A DNA stretch of 64,000 bases from Pontibacter roseus DSM 17521. Lineage in GTDB: Bacteria; Bacteroidota; Bacteroidia; Cytophagales; Hymenobacteraceae. A model generated the notes under the pieces. It saw nothing but the letters and a program-made list of their open reading frames with translations, was not told the origin of the DNA and did not search any database. Position numbers and translations under genes: made by a program. Below are positions 15,904-24,262 of this stretch, one piece after another. Where the stretch lies: assembly GCF_000373265.1 (NCBI RefSeq), contig NZ_KB890762.1, forward strand, positions 754,833 to 818,832. The letters run 5' to 3'. Positions within the stretch are counted from its first letter, which is position 1. Each line of letters starts with the position of its first letter.

Positions 15904-18345
15904 TTAGAATTTTGCAATGAAATGCAAGTTTAAGCGTCTACCCGTCAGAAAGTTAGGTACGGCATAGGTGATACCATTCACATCGCTCACGTAGCTGTAG
16001 GAAATCCTGTTTTTGGCGTCAATGATGTTGAGCACCTCCAGGCCTATCCAAAGGCTTTCCATTGACACCTTGTTGCGGGCTGTGAGTTCGTCTCCAAGGG
16101 CAATCAGCTTGGAGAAGCCAATGTCGACTCGCTTGTAAGATTTTCCGGAGAAGGCGTTGCGGAAGTCGGGTCTGCGCGGCGGACCAAACGGAAGGCCGCT
16201 GCCATACACCAGGTTCAGGTACATCCGGATGGTTGGGTTATCGGGCAGGTGGTCCTGGAAGAACACCCCTACATTCAGCAGTTGGTCCGTCGGGCGGCTC
16301 ATGTAGCCCCGGGGTGTTTTGCCCAGCACTTCTCCTGTATCACTGTTTACCTGCGTAGAGTCACCTTGCAGGTCTTCCTTGGTAGTGAGTATACCCAGGC
16401 TCAGCCACGACTCCGCTCCCTTTATGAACTCCCCGTTGACGCGCACATCAAAACCGGCCGCATAGGCTTTGGCGTTGTTGCGGGCGTAGTAGCGTAAGCG
16501 CACATTGTCCAAATCGTAAGGGATGACGTTTGTCATGTGTTTGTAATACGCCTCTGAGGTCAGCTTAAAGTCGCGGCCCCAGGCTTTGAACAGGTAATCG
16601 CTGCCAACCACGGCATGCACCGAGCGCTGTGCTTTCAGTTCCGGATTCAGTTCCCCCTCAAAGTTGCGCAGCTCCCGGTAAAATGGCGGTTGGTAATACA
16701 AGCCAATGGCTGCCTTGAATGACAGATTGGGGTTGCGGCGGGTGATGAAGGAATACTGAATGCGTGGGGTAATAATGAGCTCTCTGTTGTAATCCCAGTA
16801 ACTTGCCCGGAAGCCGTAGGTAATCGTCTTGAGAGAATCCAACTCATAGGTATGCTGCACATAGGCGTTATAGCGCTGCGTGTTTAGGTTGAGCGCGGAA
16901 CTGAGGTAATAGCTGGGCGTCACAAAATCAGAGGAATCCACAAAGCCATACTCGGCCAACCGGTCTTCAATCCGCTCCAGGCTTGCTCTGGCCCCTGCCA
17001 ACACCGTGCTGCGGGAGTTGATGCGCCAGGTATTGCGTGTTTCGGCTGTCAGGACCATGGCTTTGAGCGCATTGCGGGCATGGTCAAACTGGCTGCCAAT
17101 CCCTCTGTCGCGCAGGCACTCGCCCATGTCGTTGCGGCCCAGCGTGTTCACATCGCAGAGCCTATATGCGGCTTCTATGTCCCGGAACTCCCGCTCCAGA
17201 GAGTGCACTCCGGATAAGATGAATTCTGTCAGGAGCTTATCGGAGACCTGGTGCGAGAGGTTGGCTCCCGCCTGGTATGTTTCATACTCCATCTTCTCCT
17301 GCCCATCATAGCCTACGAGCAGACGCAAAGGCGTCTGCCGGGTTCCGAAGGTGGTGGTACGCGACTCCGGCTTGACCAAAAAATCATTACGAGCATAGCT
17401 GCCCAGTATACCTAAGGTGGTACGCTCCGGCTCTTTGCCCAAATCAAAACTGATGTAAGCTTGGCCATCGGTGAAATTTGGGCGGTACTGGCCATCTACC
17501 TGCAGCCCCTGTAACATGTATTGACCGTTTTTGTGGCGCAACCCGAGCAGGTAAGATACTTTCTTGTTCTTTGACGCCTCCTCCAGATGCAAGGCGCCAC
17601 CCGTCAAACTTCCTGTGACGGAGGCGGCGAAACCGGTCGGGCGCTTATACTGTATGCTGAGTACCGAGGAAAGCTTGTCGCCATACTTGGGTTGCCAGCC
17701 ACCGGACGAGAACTCGATATTACCCACCAAATCCGGGTTCACGAAGCTGAGTCCCTCCTGCTGTGCCGCCGAAATCAGGAAAGGCCGGTAAATCTCGATG
17801 CCGTTGACATAGACCAGGTTCTCGTCATAGTTGCCGCCTCTGACCGAATAGGTAGAGGAGAGTTCGTTGTTGCTCGATACGCCGGGCAGCGTGACCAGTA
17901 TTTTGCTGAAGTCCCCGAAGGCGGAAGGCAATGTTTTGGTCAATGTCGGGTCCAGCCGGGTGACGCTGACCTGCTCACGGGTATCATTTTCGTTTTTGCC
18001 ACGCACATCGACCTGCCGGAGTTGTTGCGGGTCGGGCTCTAGTATAAAATCCAGGTTCAGTTCCTGCGCTGGCTGCAGCCGAACCGTGCGTTCCTGCACT
18101 TTGAAACCGAGGTAGCGCACCACCAGCACCAGCTCTTTTTCGGCAGGAAGCTGCAAGCGGTATTTTCCCTGTGCATCCGTCTGGGCGCCCAAGGTATAGC
18201 CCTGTACCCCGATGGTGGCGAGTTCCAGCGGCTGCCGTTTATCATCTAGTACAGTACCCGACACAACTCCCTGCTGTGCTACAACAGCTGCCGGCAGCAA
18301 CAAAAGCAGCCATACCAATAGATATCGTAGCATAGAAGAGGCCAA
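15904..18345 (-). CDS. TonB-dependent outer-membrane receptor with N-terminal carboxypeptidase-regulatory-like domain
   Basis: An outer-membrane beta-barrel transporter of 813 residues. After a signal peptide (MLRYLLVWLLLLLPAAVVAQ) comes a carboxypeptidase-D-regulatory-like domain (VSGTVLDDKRQPLELATIGV, GKYRLQLPA), a plug domain (VTRLDPTLTKTLPSAFGDF, YSVRGGNYDENLVYVNGIEI) and a C-terminal barrel ending in phenylalanine (NLHFIAKF). Substrate is unknown; there is no SusD partner nearby, so a SusC role is unlikely. It starts 6 nt after rpe and is the last gene of the mnmA-lipoprotein-peptidase-rpe cluster. Met5 (18333) is a plausible start, since the signal peptide begins there. Confidence 0.88.
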   Translation of the reverse strand: MASSMLRYLLVWLLLLLPAAVVAQQGVVSGTVLDDKRQPLELATIGVQGYTLGAQTDAQGKYRLQLPAEKELVLVVRYLGFKVQERTVRLQPAQELNLDFILEPDPQQLRQVDVRGKNENDTREQVSVTRLDPTLTKTLPSAFGDFSKILVTLPGVSSNNELSSTYSVRGGNYDENLVYVNGIEIYRPFLISAAQQEGLSFVNPDLVGNIEFSSGGWQPKYGDKLSSVLSIQYKRPTGFAASVTGSLTGGALHLEEASKNKKVSYLLGLRHKNGQYMLQGLQVDGQYRPNFTDGQAYISFDLGKEPERTTLGILGSYARNDFLVKPESRTTTFGTRQTPLRLLVGYDGQEKMEYETYQAGANLSHQVSDKLLTEFILSGVHSLEREFRDIEAAYRLCDVNTLGRNDMGECLRDRGIGSQFDHARNALKAMVLTAETRNTWRINSRSTVLAGARASLERIEDRLAEYGFVDSSDFVTPSYYLSSALNLNTQRYNAYVQHTYELDSLKTITYGFRASYWDYNRELIITPRIQYSFITRRNPNLSFKAAIGLYYQPPFYRELRNFEGELNPELKAQRSVHAVVGSDYLFKAWGRDFKLTSEAYYKHMTNVIPYDLDNVRLRYYARNNAKAYAAGFDVRVNGEFIKGAESWLSLGILTTKEDLQGDSTQVNSDTGEVLGKTPRGYMSRPTDQLLNVGVFFQDHLPDNPTIRMYLNLVYGSGLPFGPPRRPDFRNAFSGKSYKRVDIGFSKLIALGDELTARNKVSMESLWIGLEVLNIIDAKNRISYSYVSDVNGITYAVPNFLTGRRLNLHFIAKF

Positions 18346-18351
18346 GTGGGT

Positions 18352-19002
18352 TTATAGGTTTTTCAGATTGGCGATGGTCTGCAGCGGGTCTGATGAGCTG
18401 AACACGAAGCTGCCGGCCACCAGAGCATCAGCGCCTTTCTCGAGGAGCAGCGGTGCGTTCTGCTGGTTGACGCCTCCGTCTATCTCTATCAGCGCCTGTG
18501 AGTTGCGTGCTATGATGAGGTTCTTCAGTGATTCTATTTTTCGGTACGTATTCTCGATGAACTTCTGCCCCCCGAAGCCTGGATTCACGGACATCAGGCA
18601 CACCAAATCCACATCGGAAATCACATCATCGAGGAGTTGCACGGAGGTATGGGGATTGAGGGCTACGCCCGCCTTTGCGCCAGTGGCTTTGATTTGCTGG
18701 ATGGTGCGGTGGAGGTGGTTGCAGGCCTCCAGGTGCACGGAAATGATTTCGGCTCCCGCTGCTCTGAACTGCTCAATGTACAGTTCCGGCTCCACAATCA
18801 TCAGGTGCACGTCCAGTGGCTTTTTAGCATGGCGCTGTATGGCCTGCAGCACCGGAAAACCGAAGGAGATGTTGGGCACAAAACGGCCGTCCATGATGTC
18901 GATGTGCAGCCAGTCGGCCTGGCTCTGGTTGAGCATCTCTACCTCCGATTGCAGGTTGGCGAAATCAGAAGCGAGTACAGAAGGGGCTATAATTGGTTTC
19001 AT
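18352..19002 (-). CDS. rpe: Ribulose-phosphate 3-epimerase
   Basis: Rpe interconverts ribulose 5-phosphate and xylulose 5-phosphate in the pentose phosphate pathway. The 216-residue TIM-barrel protein has all expected signatures: IIAPSVLASDFANL, WLHIDIMDGRFVPNISFG, LDVHLMIVEPE, LVCLMSVNPGFGGQKF, IEIDGGVN and ALVAGSFVF. The catalytic Asp residues (DIMDG and IDGG) and metal-binding His (DVHLM) are present. It lies between the S8 peptidase gene (51 nt upstream) and the TonB receptor (6 nt downstream), a mixed functional context. Confidence 0.96.
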   Translation of the reverse strand: MKPIIAPSVLASDFANLQSEVEMLNQSQADWLHIDIMDGRFVPNISFGFPVLQAIQRHAKKPLDVHLMIVEPELYIEQFRAAGAEIISVHLEACNHLHRTIQQIKATGAKAGVALNPHTSVQLLDDVISDVDLVCLMSVNPGFGGQKFIENTYRKIESLKNLIIARNSQALIEIDGGVNQQNAPLLLEKGADALVAGSFVFSSSDPLQTIANLKNL

Positions 19003-19053
19003 GAAACAAATATAGAAATTAAGATAGAATCGGCCCTAGCTATTCCTACAGCT

Positions 19054-20703
19054 TTAGAGTTTAACGAAGCGCAAGGTGATGCGCTGCTCGCCAGAAGTCA
19101 CCTGGCACAGGTATACGCCCCGCTTCAACCTCCCCGGCCTCAGTTGGAGCACATGGCTCCTGTTGTTGGACGGCAGGTTCTGTTTCAACAGGAGCTTGCC
19201 TGTCGCGTCGAACACCTGCACCACGCTCTGTGCCTTCTGCCAGCTCTCCCCCATGGTTAACACGATGTCTTGTTCGGTGACGGGGTTGGAGATGGCAATG
19301 CCATCGTTCACGAATTCCGGCAGGCCCGTAACCGTCTCATTGTAATGCGGCACACCATACCCTATGTTGTTATTAGGGTTGCTGGCGTTGCTGCCCATCT
19401 GCCGTACCAATTGCAGCAGCTGCATGTTCGATAAGGTATTGTTGGCCTGCCACAGACAAGCAACCATACCTGCCATAATGGGCCCGGAGAAGGAAGTGCC
19501 GTTTGACCTTACCAAAGCGCCGGAGGGCGTAAGTACATAGGCCTGCTGCCCCATCGCCACCACGTCAGGTTTGATGCGTTGGTCGGCAGTAGGACCTATA
19601 GAGCTGAACGTCGCACGATTCGCCAGTGAGTCCACCGCCCCAACAGTGAGCACCGAATCCGCATCGGCGGGGGCAGACACATAGCGCCAAGGTTTGTTGC
19701 CTTCGTTGCCGGCGCTCACCACCACCAGCATACCTGTGGCGGCAGCATAATCAGCAGCACGCGTCACAATCGAGGTGTTGCCGTTCAGTTCCTCGTAGGT
19801 ATAGCTGTAGGATGGGGAGTCGAACAAGGTATAGCCGAGGGAGGAGTTGATAACATCCACACCGGCACTGTCGGCAAACTCTGCCGCCAACAGCCAGTTC
19901 ACTTCCTCTATGTTGTGCTCTGTGGCGGCATCTTCTGTCCGGAAAAGATAGTAGTCCGCTTTGTAGGCGGTGCCAATCAGTTTGCCTGGCTCGTAGGCTG
20001 CCATGGTCGAGAGTACAGAGGTGCCGTGGGAACTACTGCTATAAACATCCTGCTTCCTCGTCACAAAATCGAAAGTAGCCTTGATTTGATTGTTCTCGTG
20101 CAGATGCGCAAAAGGGGTTGCCGAATTCACTCCCGGGAAGCCAGCATCCAAAACCGCAATGGCTATACCTTCGCCTTTGTAACCCGCGGCTTGTAAGGCA
20201 GGAACACCCAACATGTTCGCCTGATGGAAAGCAAGGCCGTACTCCTTGGCCTCGGGGGCGATGATGGTCATCTCCATGCTGTCCGCTGATTGCGTTCCAC
20301 TCTTGCGCGAGGTCGTATTGGCGAGCCGATTTAGGGTCTGGGAAGAACGGACAAAAGGAAGTGCCTGCAGTTCAGCCAATTTCTCAGTGGAACACTGCAC
20401 CATAACAGCATTGAACCAGCGGGAGGTATACAACACCTTTGCCCCCTGGTCTTGCAAACCTTTCACGTACTGTGGGTTAACCGGAAAATCGCGGGGAACT
20501 ACTGGTATACCCTGCTTGCTGCGGCGCTCAATGGCCTTTGAGGACAGGAATTGTGTGGCTGCGTCTGTAGAGAAAGGTGAGTCAGCCTTGTCCTTGAAAT
20601 AAACCAAGTGCTTCTGCTCCTCCTGGCCGGGCCCACTGCCTGATTGTCCTTTGGCGAGTGAAACCGTCAACAGCAAGCAAGTATAGAGAAGCAGAAGTCG
20701 CAT
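19054..20703 (-). CDS. Secreted subtilisin-like serine peptidase (S8) with T9SS sorting domain
   Basis: A 549-residue exported protease. It has a signal peptide (MRLLLLYTCLLLTVSLAKGQ), a prodomain-like part with HLVYFKDKADSPF, and an S8 catalytic domain with Asp (IAIAVLDAGFPGV), His (SSHGTSVLSTMA), the Asn oxyanion region (VVVSAGNEGN) and Ser (SNGTSFSGPIMAG). The last 80 or so residues, from AISNPVTEQDIVLT to ITLRFVKL, look like a type IX secretion sorting domain, so the enzyme is likely released or anchored on the cell surface. It sits 5 nt downstream of the lipoprotein gene. The substrate is unknown. Confidence 0.9.
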   Translation of the reverse strand: MRLLLLYTCLLLTVSLAKGQSGSGPGQEEQKHLVYFKDKADSPFSTDAATQFLSSKAIERRSKQGIPVVPRDFPVNPQYVKGLQDQGAKVLYTSRWFNAVMVQCSTEKLAELQALPFVRSSQTLNRLANTTSRKSGTQSADSMEMTIIAPEAKEYGLAFHQANMLGVPALQAAGYKGEGIAIAVLDAGFPGVNSATPFAHLHENNQIKATFDFVTRKQDVYSSSSHGTSVLSTMAAYEPGKLIGTAYKADYYLFRTEDAATEHNIEEVNWLLAAEFADSAGVDVINSSLGYTLFDSPSYSYTYEELNGNTSIVTRAADYAAATGMLVVVSAGNEGNKPWRYVSAPADADSVLTVGAVDSLANRATFSSIGPTADQRIKPDVVAMGQQAYVLTPSGALVRSNGTSFSGPIMAGMVACLWQANNTLSNMQLLQLVRQMGSNASNPNNNIGYGVPHYNETVTGLPEFVNDGIAISNPVTEQDIVLTMGESWQKAQSVVQVFDATGKLLLKQNLPSNNRSHVLQLRPGRLKRGVYLCQVTSGEQRITLRFVKL

Positions 20704-20708
20704 GGCTT

Positions 20709-21446
20709 TTACATTTTACCGTGTGATACGAGAACTTCGTGGCGTTCGTGGCCAGATACTATATAATCGGTTCCATAAGAGCATTGCTTAGACTCTGTGT
20801 CTTCGCAGTACCTCAGTCTATTAGCCAGTCGGTATATTAGGCCTACTGCTTCAGCATATACCTCCTGTCGTTTGTCATAGATAACTGTAGAACTGGTACT
20901 ATCTTGAGACACAGTTATAGTGTTAGGATAATTTAATCCCCACTCTTGGTACGGACGTCCTACACTAGAATAGGTATACACTTCTTTATCATTTCTGATT
21001 TTAGACTGTCTACCACCTCCCGCAATACGGTCATTGTACAAGTCTCCTATCCATTCGCCTCCTTCTTTCACCGGAAAAACTAGCTTCACATACTTGGTGT
21101 TGTTCTTCGTCAGGAGCACCATGTTATCCAGTTTTGCGGCCACCAACACAGAGTCATCTATCCAGGCGCTGTTTGGGTTGAAGCGGATGGACCGCACTAC
21201 TTTGTAAACAAGCTGGTTCGTTTGGTCAGTGAAGCTGGTATCCACCCGCTCCCGCATCTGGAAACGGGTTGTGTCCCCCACGTTACTGGTGAACCGGATG
21301 TCCGTCACATCATAGATGCGGTAGTCCCCGATTTCCAGCGGAAAGTATTCGTAGCCCATGGCCTGCGGGTCCGGGTCTTTGTACTTGTTCTCACACCCGG
21401 CCAGAAAACCAGCCAGCACGACCAAAAGCAACAGCGCTTTCCTCAT
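20709..21446 (-). CDS. Hypothetical lipoprotein
   Basis: A 245-residue protein with a lipoprotein signal peptide: MRKALLLLVVLAGFLAGC, lipobox cysteine at residue 18, then a polar linker ENKYKDPDPQ. The mature part is rich in beta strands and aromatic residues (YEYFPLEIGDYRIYDVTDI, VFPVKEGGEWIGDLYNDR). I do not recognise a family with certainty. The start overlaps the mnmA stop by one base (TAATG), and the S8 peptidase gene follows 5 nt after the end, so the two exported products may be co-expressed. No catalytic motif is seen. Confidence 0.75.
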   Translation of the reverse strand: MRKALLLLVVLAGFLAGCENKYKDPDPQAMGYEYFPLEIGDYRIYDVTDIRFTSNVGDTTRFQMRERVDTSFTDQTNQLVYKVVRSIRFNPNSAWIDDSVLVAAKLDNMVLLTKNNTKYVKLVFPVKEGGEWIGDLYNDRIAGGGRQSKIRNDKEVYTYSSVGRPYQEWGLNYPNTITVSQDSTSSTVIYDKRQEVYAEAVGLIYRLANRLRYCEDTESKQCSYGTDYIVSGHERHEVLVSHGKM

Positions 21447-22573
21447 TATTGTAGCACGTTCAGGTTATAATCTGAATTATAGTTCGATTCAATCCAGCCG
21501 CCACCCACTACATCGTTGCCTTCGTAGAAAACGGCCGCCTGCCCTGGCGCGATGGCATGCACCCCGCTGAGGAAGTGGACTTTCATCTTGTCTCCCTCCT
21601 GCTCAATGATGGCCTCCGTACCTGGGTCGTTGTAACGCACCTTCGTCACCGTAGGTATAGGTTGACCAATCAGGTTGTCGTACTTCACCATGTTCAGCTT
21701 ACCGACCGTCATCGCATTCTTTGCCAGGTCTTCGTAATTGCCCAGTATCACCCGGTTTGTCTCCCGCTCGATTCGCGTCACATAGGCCGGGAATCCCAAG
21801 GCTATACCCAGGCCTTTGCGCTGCCCAATGGTATAGAACGGATAGCCCTCATGCTTGCCTACCACCGTGCCGTCCTCCAGAACGAACTCGCCTCCGGCTA
21901 CCTGCTCCTCCAGCCCTTCTACCCGGCGCTTCAGGAAGCCTCGGTAATCGTTGTCAGGTATAAAGCATATCTCGTAGGACTCTGGCTTGTTCACCAGTTC
22001 CGTGAAGCCACGGTCTGTTGCCATCTGCCGAATCTCGGTTTTGCGCAGTTTACCCAACGGGAAAATCGTGCGGCTCAGGCTTTGCTGAGAAATCCCCCAA
22101 AGCGCATACGACTGGTCTTTGTTCTCATCAAGTCCTTTTGAAATCACATAGCGGCCGTTTTCCTCGCGGATGTTGGCATAATGCCCGGTGGCGATGAAAT
22201 CACAACCCAATTGGTCGGCTCGGCGCAACAGCGCATCCCACTTGATGTGCGTGTTGCACAGTACACAGGGGTTGGGCGTGCGGCCAGCAATGTACTCATC
22301 GGTGAAGTGGTTGATGACGAAATCGCCAAACTCTTCACGTATGTCTATGATATAATGCGGAAAACCCAATTGAACGGCAATGTTGCGGGCATCGTTGATG
22401 GAATCGAGGCTGCAGCAGCCGGTCTCTTTCTTGCTAGCCCCGCTGGAGGCATAGTCCCAGGTCTTCATGGTCATGCCCACCACTTCGTATCCCTGCTCGT
22501 GCAGCATCACTGCCGCCACCGAACTATCGATGCCCCCGCTCATGGCTACCAATACCCTTCCTAACTTACTCAT
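21446..22573 (-). CDS. mnmA: tRNA-specific 2-thiouridylase
   Basis: MnmA adds sulfur to uridine 34 of tRNAs for Lys, Glu and Gln. The 375-residue protein contains the ATP pyrophosphatase loop SGGIDS (12-17), the Cys pair of NPCVLCN (103 and 106), the second catalytic Cys in SYEICFI (203), TGHYA, and the C-terminal beta-barrel with FYTIGQRKGLGIA. A candidate -7 box lies upstream at 22616-22623. It is the first gene of a cluster continuing with a lipoprotein, an S8 peptidase, rpe and a TonB receptor; the link between these functions is probably only shared transcription. Confidence 0.96.
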   Translation of the reverse strand: MSKLGRVLVAMSGGIDSSVAAVMLHEQGYEVVGMTMKTWDYASSGASKKETGCCSLDSINDARNIAVQLGFPHYIIDIREEFGDFVINHFTDEYIAGRTPNPCVLCNTHIKWDALLRRADQLGCDFIATGHYANIREENGRYVISKGLDENKDQSYALWGISQQSLSRTIFPLGKLRKTEIRQMATDRGFTELVNKPESYEICFIPDNDYRGFLKRRVEGLEEQVAGGEFVLEDGTVVGKHEGYPFYTIGQRKGLGIALGFPAYVTRIERETNRVILGNYEDLAKNAMTVGKLNMVKYDNLIGQPIPTVTKVRYNDPGTEAIIEQEGDKMKVHFLSGVHAIAPGQAAVFYEGNDVVGGGWIESNYNSDYNLNVLQ

Positions 22574-22615
22574 CTATTTTATAAAATGTAAGGATGATCG
22601 AATATAAATTTTCTA

Positions 22616-22645
22616 CAAAGATAGTAACATAGCACCAGTAATAAA
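22616..22645 (-). promoter_or_regulatory. Candidate promoter of the mnmA cluster
   Basis: TATCTTTG (complement 22616-22623) matches the -7 consensus. TTTA 18 nt upstream (complement 22642-22645) is one base away from the -33 TTTG. Confidence 0.5.
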
Positions 22646-22813
22646 GATTCAGCCACCCAAATATTGGACCGAGCGTACATACGGACGTTCTGACTTGCTT
22701 CGTTGTTATGCAAAAAAAAGCACAAAAAAATGGCTTTGTACCCAATTTGGGACTTACTTTGAAACTCGAACCATCTAACCTTACCTGCGGGTAACATTAA
22801 ACAATAGATTGCT

Positions 22814-23437
22814 ATGGGCTTACGTACCTCCGTGATAGTAAACGGTATAAATAATTTGAGTGACGCGCGCTATTGCGCCGGAATGGGTGTTGACATCATC
22901 GGGTTCAACCTGAAACTAGATGCCGCGGACCGCATGTCTTCTGAGACATTAAAGGAAATCGTGGGATGGATATCCGGCGTGAAGCTAGCCGGCGAGTTTG
23001 AGCGGGCGAAGCCTGACATCATCAACCAGTATGCCGATGACTTCGGACTGGACTACATCCAACTCGACACGCCATACCTTATCGACGAGATAGAGGAAAT
23101 CAACCGCCCAGTCATCCAGAAGGTGTACATCAACAAGGACACCGTTGAGAGCGAGTTACTGGAGATGATGGAACTCTACAGCCCATCGGTAGACAGTTTC
23201 CTCATCTACTCCACTGACTTTGACAGCATCGACGGCACGAACACCAAGTTCCTGAAAAACCTGGCGAAAAAATTTCCGGTATACCTGGGTTTCGGTCTGC
23301 ACCGCGACAACATCAACACCATCCTGAAGGAGGTGAAGCCAACCGGCATCGGCCTGCGAGGCGGCCACGAAATCAAGCCCGGCCTGAAAGACTTTGATGA
23401 ACTTCAGGAGATTTTCGAGGAAATCGAAGAAAATTAG
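22814..23437 (+). CDS. TrpF-like TIM-barrel protein lacking the catalytic cysteine
   Basis: A 207-residue protein with the layout of phosphoribosylanthranilate isomerase. The first strand SVIVNGINNLSDARYCAGMG corresponds to the family's KVCGIT..EDA motif. The C-terminal part GIGLRGGHEIKPGLKDFDEL corresponds to the phosphate-binding GVDVSSGVE..PG.KD segment. The cysteine of the VCGI motif, which acts as general base in TrpF, is replaced by Asn10, and the GGTG phosphate motif is not recognisable. It is therefore unlikely to be an active TrpF; a new substrate or binding role is possible. It stands alone between divergent mnmA and convergent trmB and ends at a long terminator. Confidence 0.7.
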   Translation: MGLRTSVIVNGINNLSDARYCAGMGVDIIGFNLKLDAADRMSSETLKEIVGWISGVKLAGEFERAKPDIINQYADDFGLDYIQLDTPYLIDEIEEINRPVIQKVYINKDTVESELLEMMELYSPSVDSFLIYSTDFDSIDGTNTKFLKNLAKKFPVYLGFGLHRDNINTILKEVKPTGIGLRGGHEIKPGLKDFDELQEIFEEIEEN

Positions 23438-23522
23438 AAAATGCGGGCGCAAGTTTCAGCTCAGAAAGCTATTCCCAGTTTGCCATAGCATCAGTAAATT
23501 AATCCTGAGGTCTCTCAGCAAC

Positions 23523-23567
23523 AAAACAATGGCCCGCTATACTTAAAGTGTAGCGGGCCATTGTTTT
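23523..23567. terminator. Bidirectional terminator between the TrpF-like gene and trmB
   Basis: aaaacaatggcccgcta (23523-23539) pairs perfectly with tagcgggccattgtttt (23551-23567). The intervening bases can extend the stem further, giving over 20 bp with a small loop and A/T runs at both ends. Confidence 0.9.
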
Positions 23568-23602
23568 ATAGGTAAGGCCAAATTCGTTTGCTTTACAAAC
23601 AC

Positions 23603-24256
23603 CTATACCTTGAACTGCAGGTACTTGATAGCGATTCCTTCTTCGAGGTAGCGTCTTTCGTAGGTGGTGTAAATGCCCATTGTATGCTCCTGTAGGTCGG
23701 ATCGATATAGGTCTGAGGTATAGAGTAAGTCTTTTGGCTGCCGTTCCTGCAGCACTTCCAAGGTATATTCAAAAAGCATCTGGTTGTCCGTCTTCAGATG
23801 CACGGTGCCACCCGGCTTCAGGATTCTAGCATATAAATCCAGGAAGCGAGGCGACGTGAGTCGGCGTTTAATGTCGCGGTCACGGGGGCGCGGGTCCGGG
23901 AAAGTCACCCATATTTCGTCTACTTCCCCTTCAGCGAAGTTCTCTTCCAGGTTCTCGATGAATGTCCGGAGGAAAGCCACGTTTTCCAAGTCCTCCTCTT
24001 GCGCCATGGTGCTGCCCTTCCAGATGCGTGCTCCTTTGATGTCCAAACCTATGAAGTTCTTCTCGGTGAACAGGCGGGCCATTCCGACAGTGTACTCACC
24101 GCGGCCACACCCAACTTCCAGTACCAGCGGGTTGTCATTGCCAAAAAACTCTTCTCTCCACTTCCCTACTAGTTGTCCGTACAGCTCATCACCGGCTTCC
24201 ACTACGTTCTCGCGCTCGGCTATGGCTGCGAACTTCTCTAATTTCGATCTTCCCAT
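23603..24256 (-). CDS. trmB: tRNA (guanine-46-N7)-methyltransferase
   Basis: TrmB methylates G46 in the variable loop of tRNAs with SAM. The 217-residue protein has the SAM-binding motif LEVGCGRGEYTVGMA, the family segment FIGLDIKGARIWKG, the catalytic motif WVTFPDPRPRDRD (usual form PDPWPKxRH, so with small changes), and HLKTDNQMLFEYTLEVL. It starts 6 nt after folC and is the last gene of the long operon that begins at 33.6 kb. Confidence 0.94.
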   Translation of the reverse strand: MGRSKLEKFAAIAERENVVEAGDELYGQLVGKWREEFFGNDNPLVLEVGCGRGEYTVGMARLFTEKNFIGLDIKGARIWKGSTMAQEEDLENVAFLRTFIENLEENFAEGEVDEIWVTFPDPRPRDRDIKRRLTSPRFLDLYARILKPGGTVHLKTDNQMLFEYTLEVLQERQPKDLLYTSDLYRSDLQEHTMGIYTTYERRYLEEGIAIKYLQFKV

Positions 24257-24262
24257 TACGTG

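Noticed and set aside
22579..22797. 72-codon frame upstream of mnmA
   Set aside because: No family resemblance, AT-rich spacer, and it covers the candidate promoter of mnmA.
22814..23437. Annotation as functional trpF
   Set aside because: The catalytic cysteine position is Asn and the GGTG phosphate motif is missing, so the specific name is not supported.
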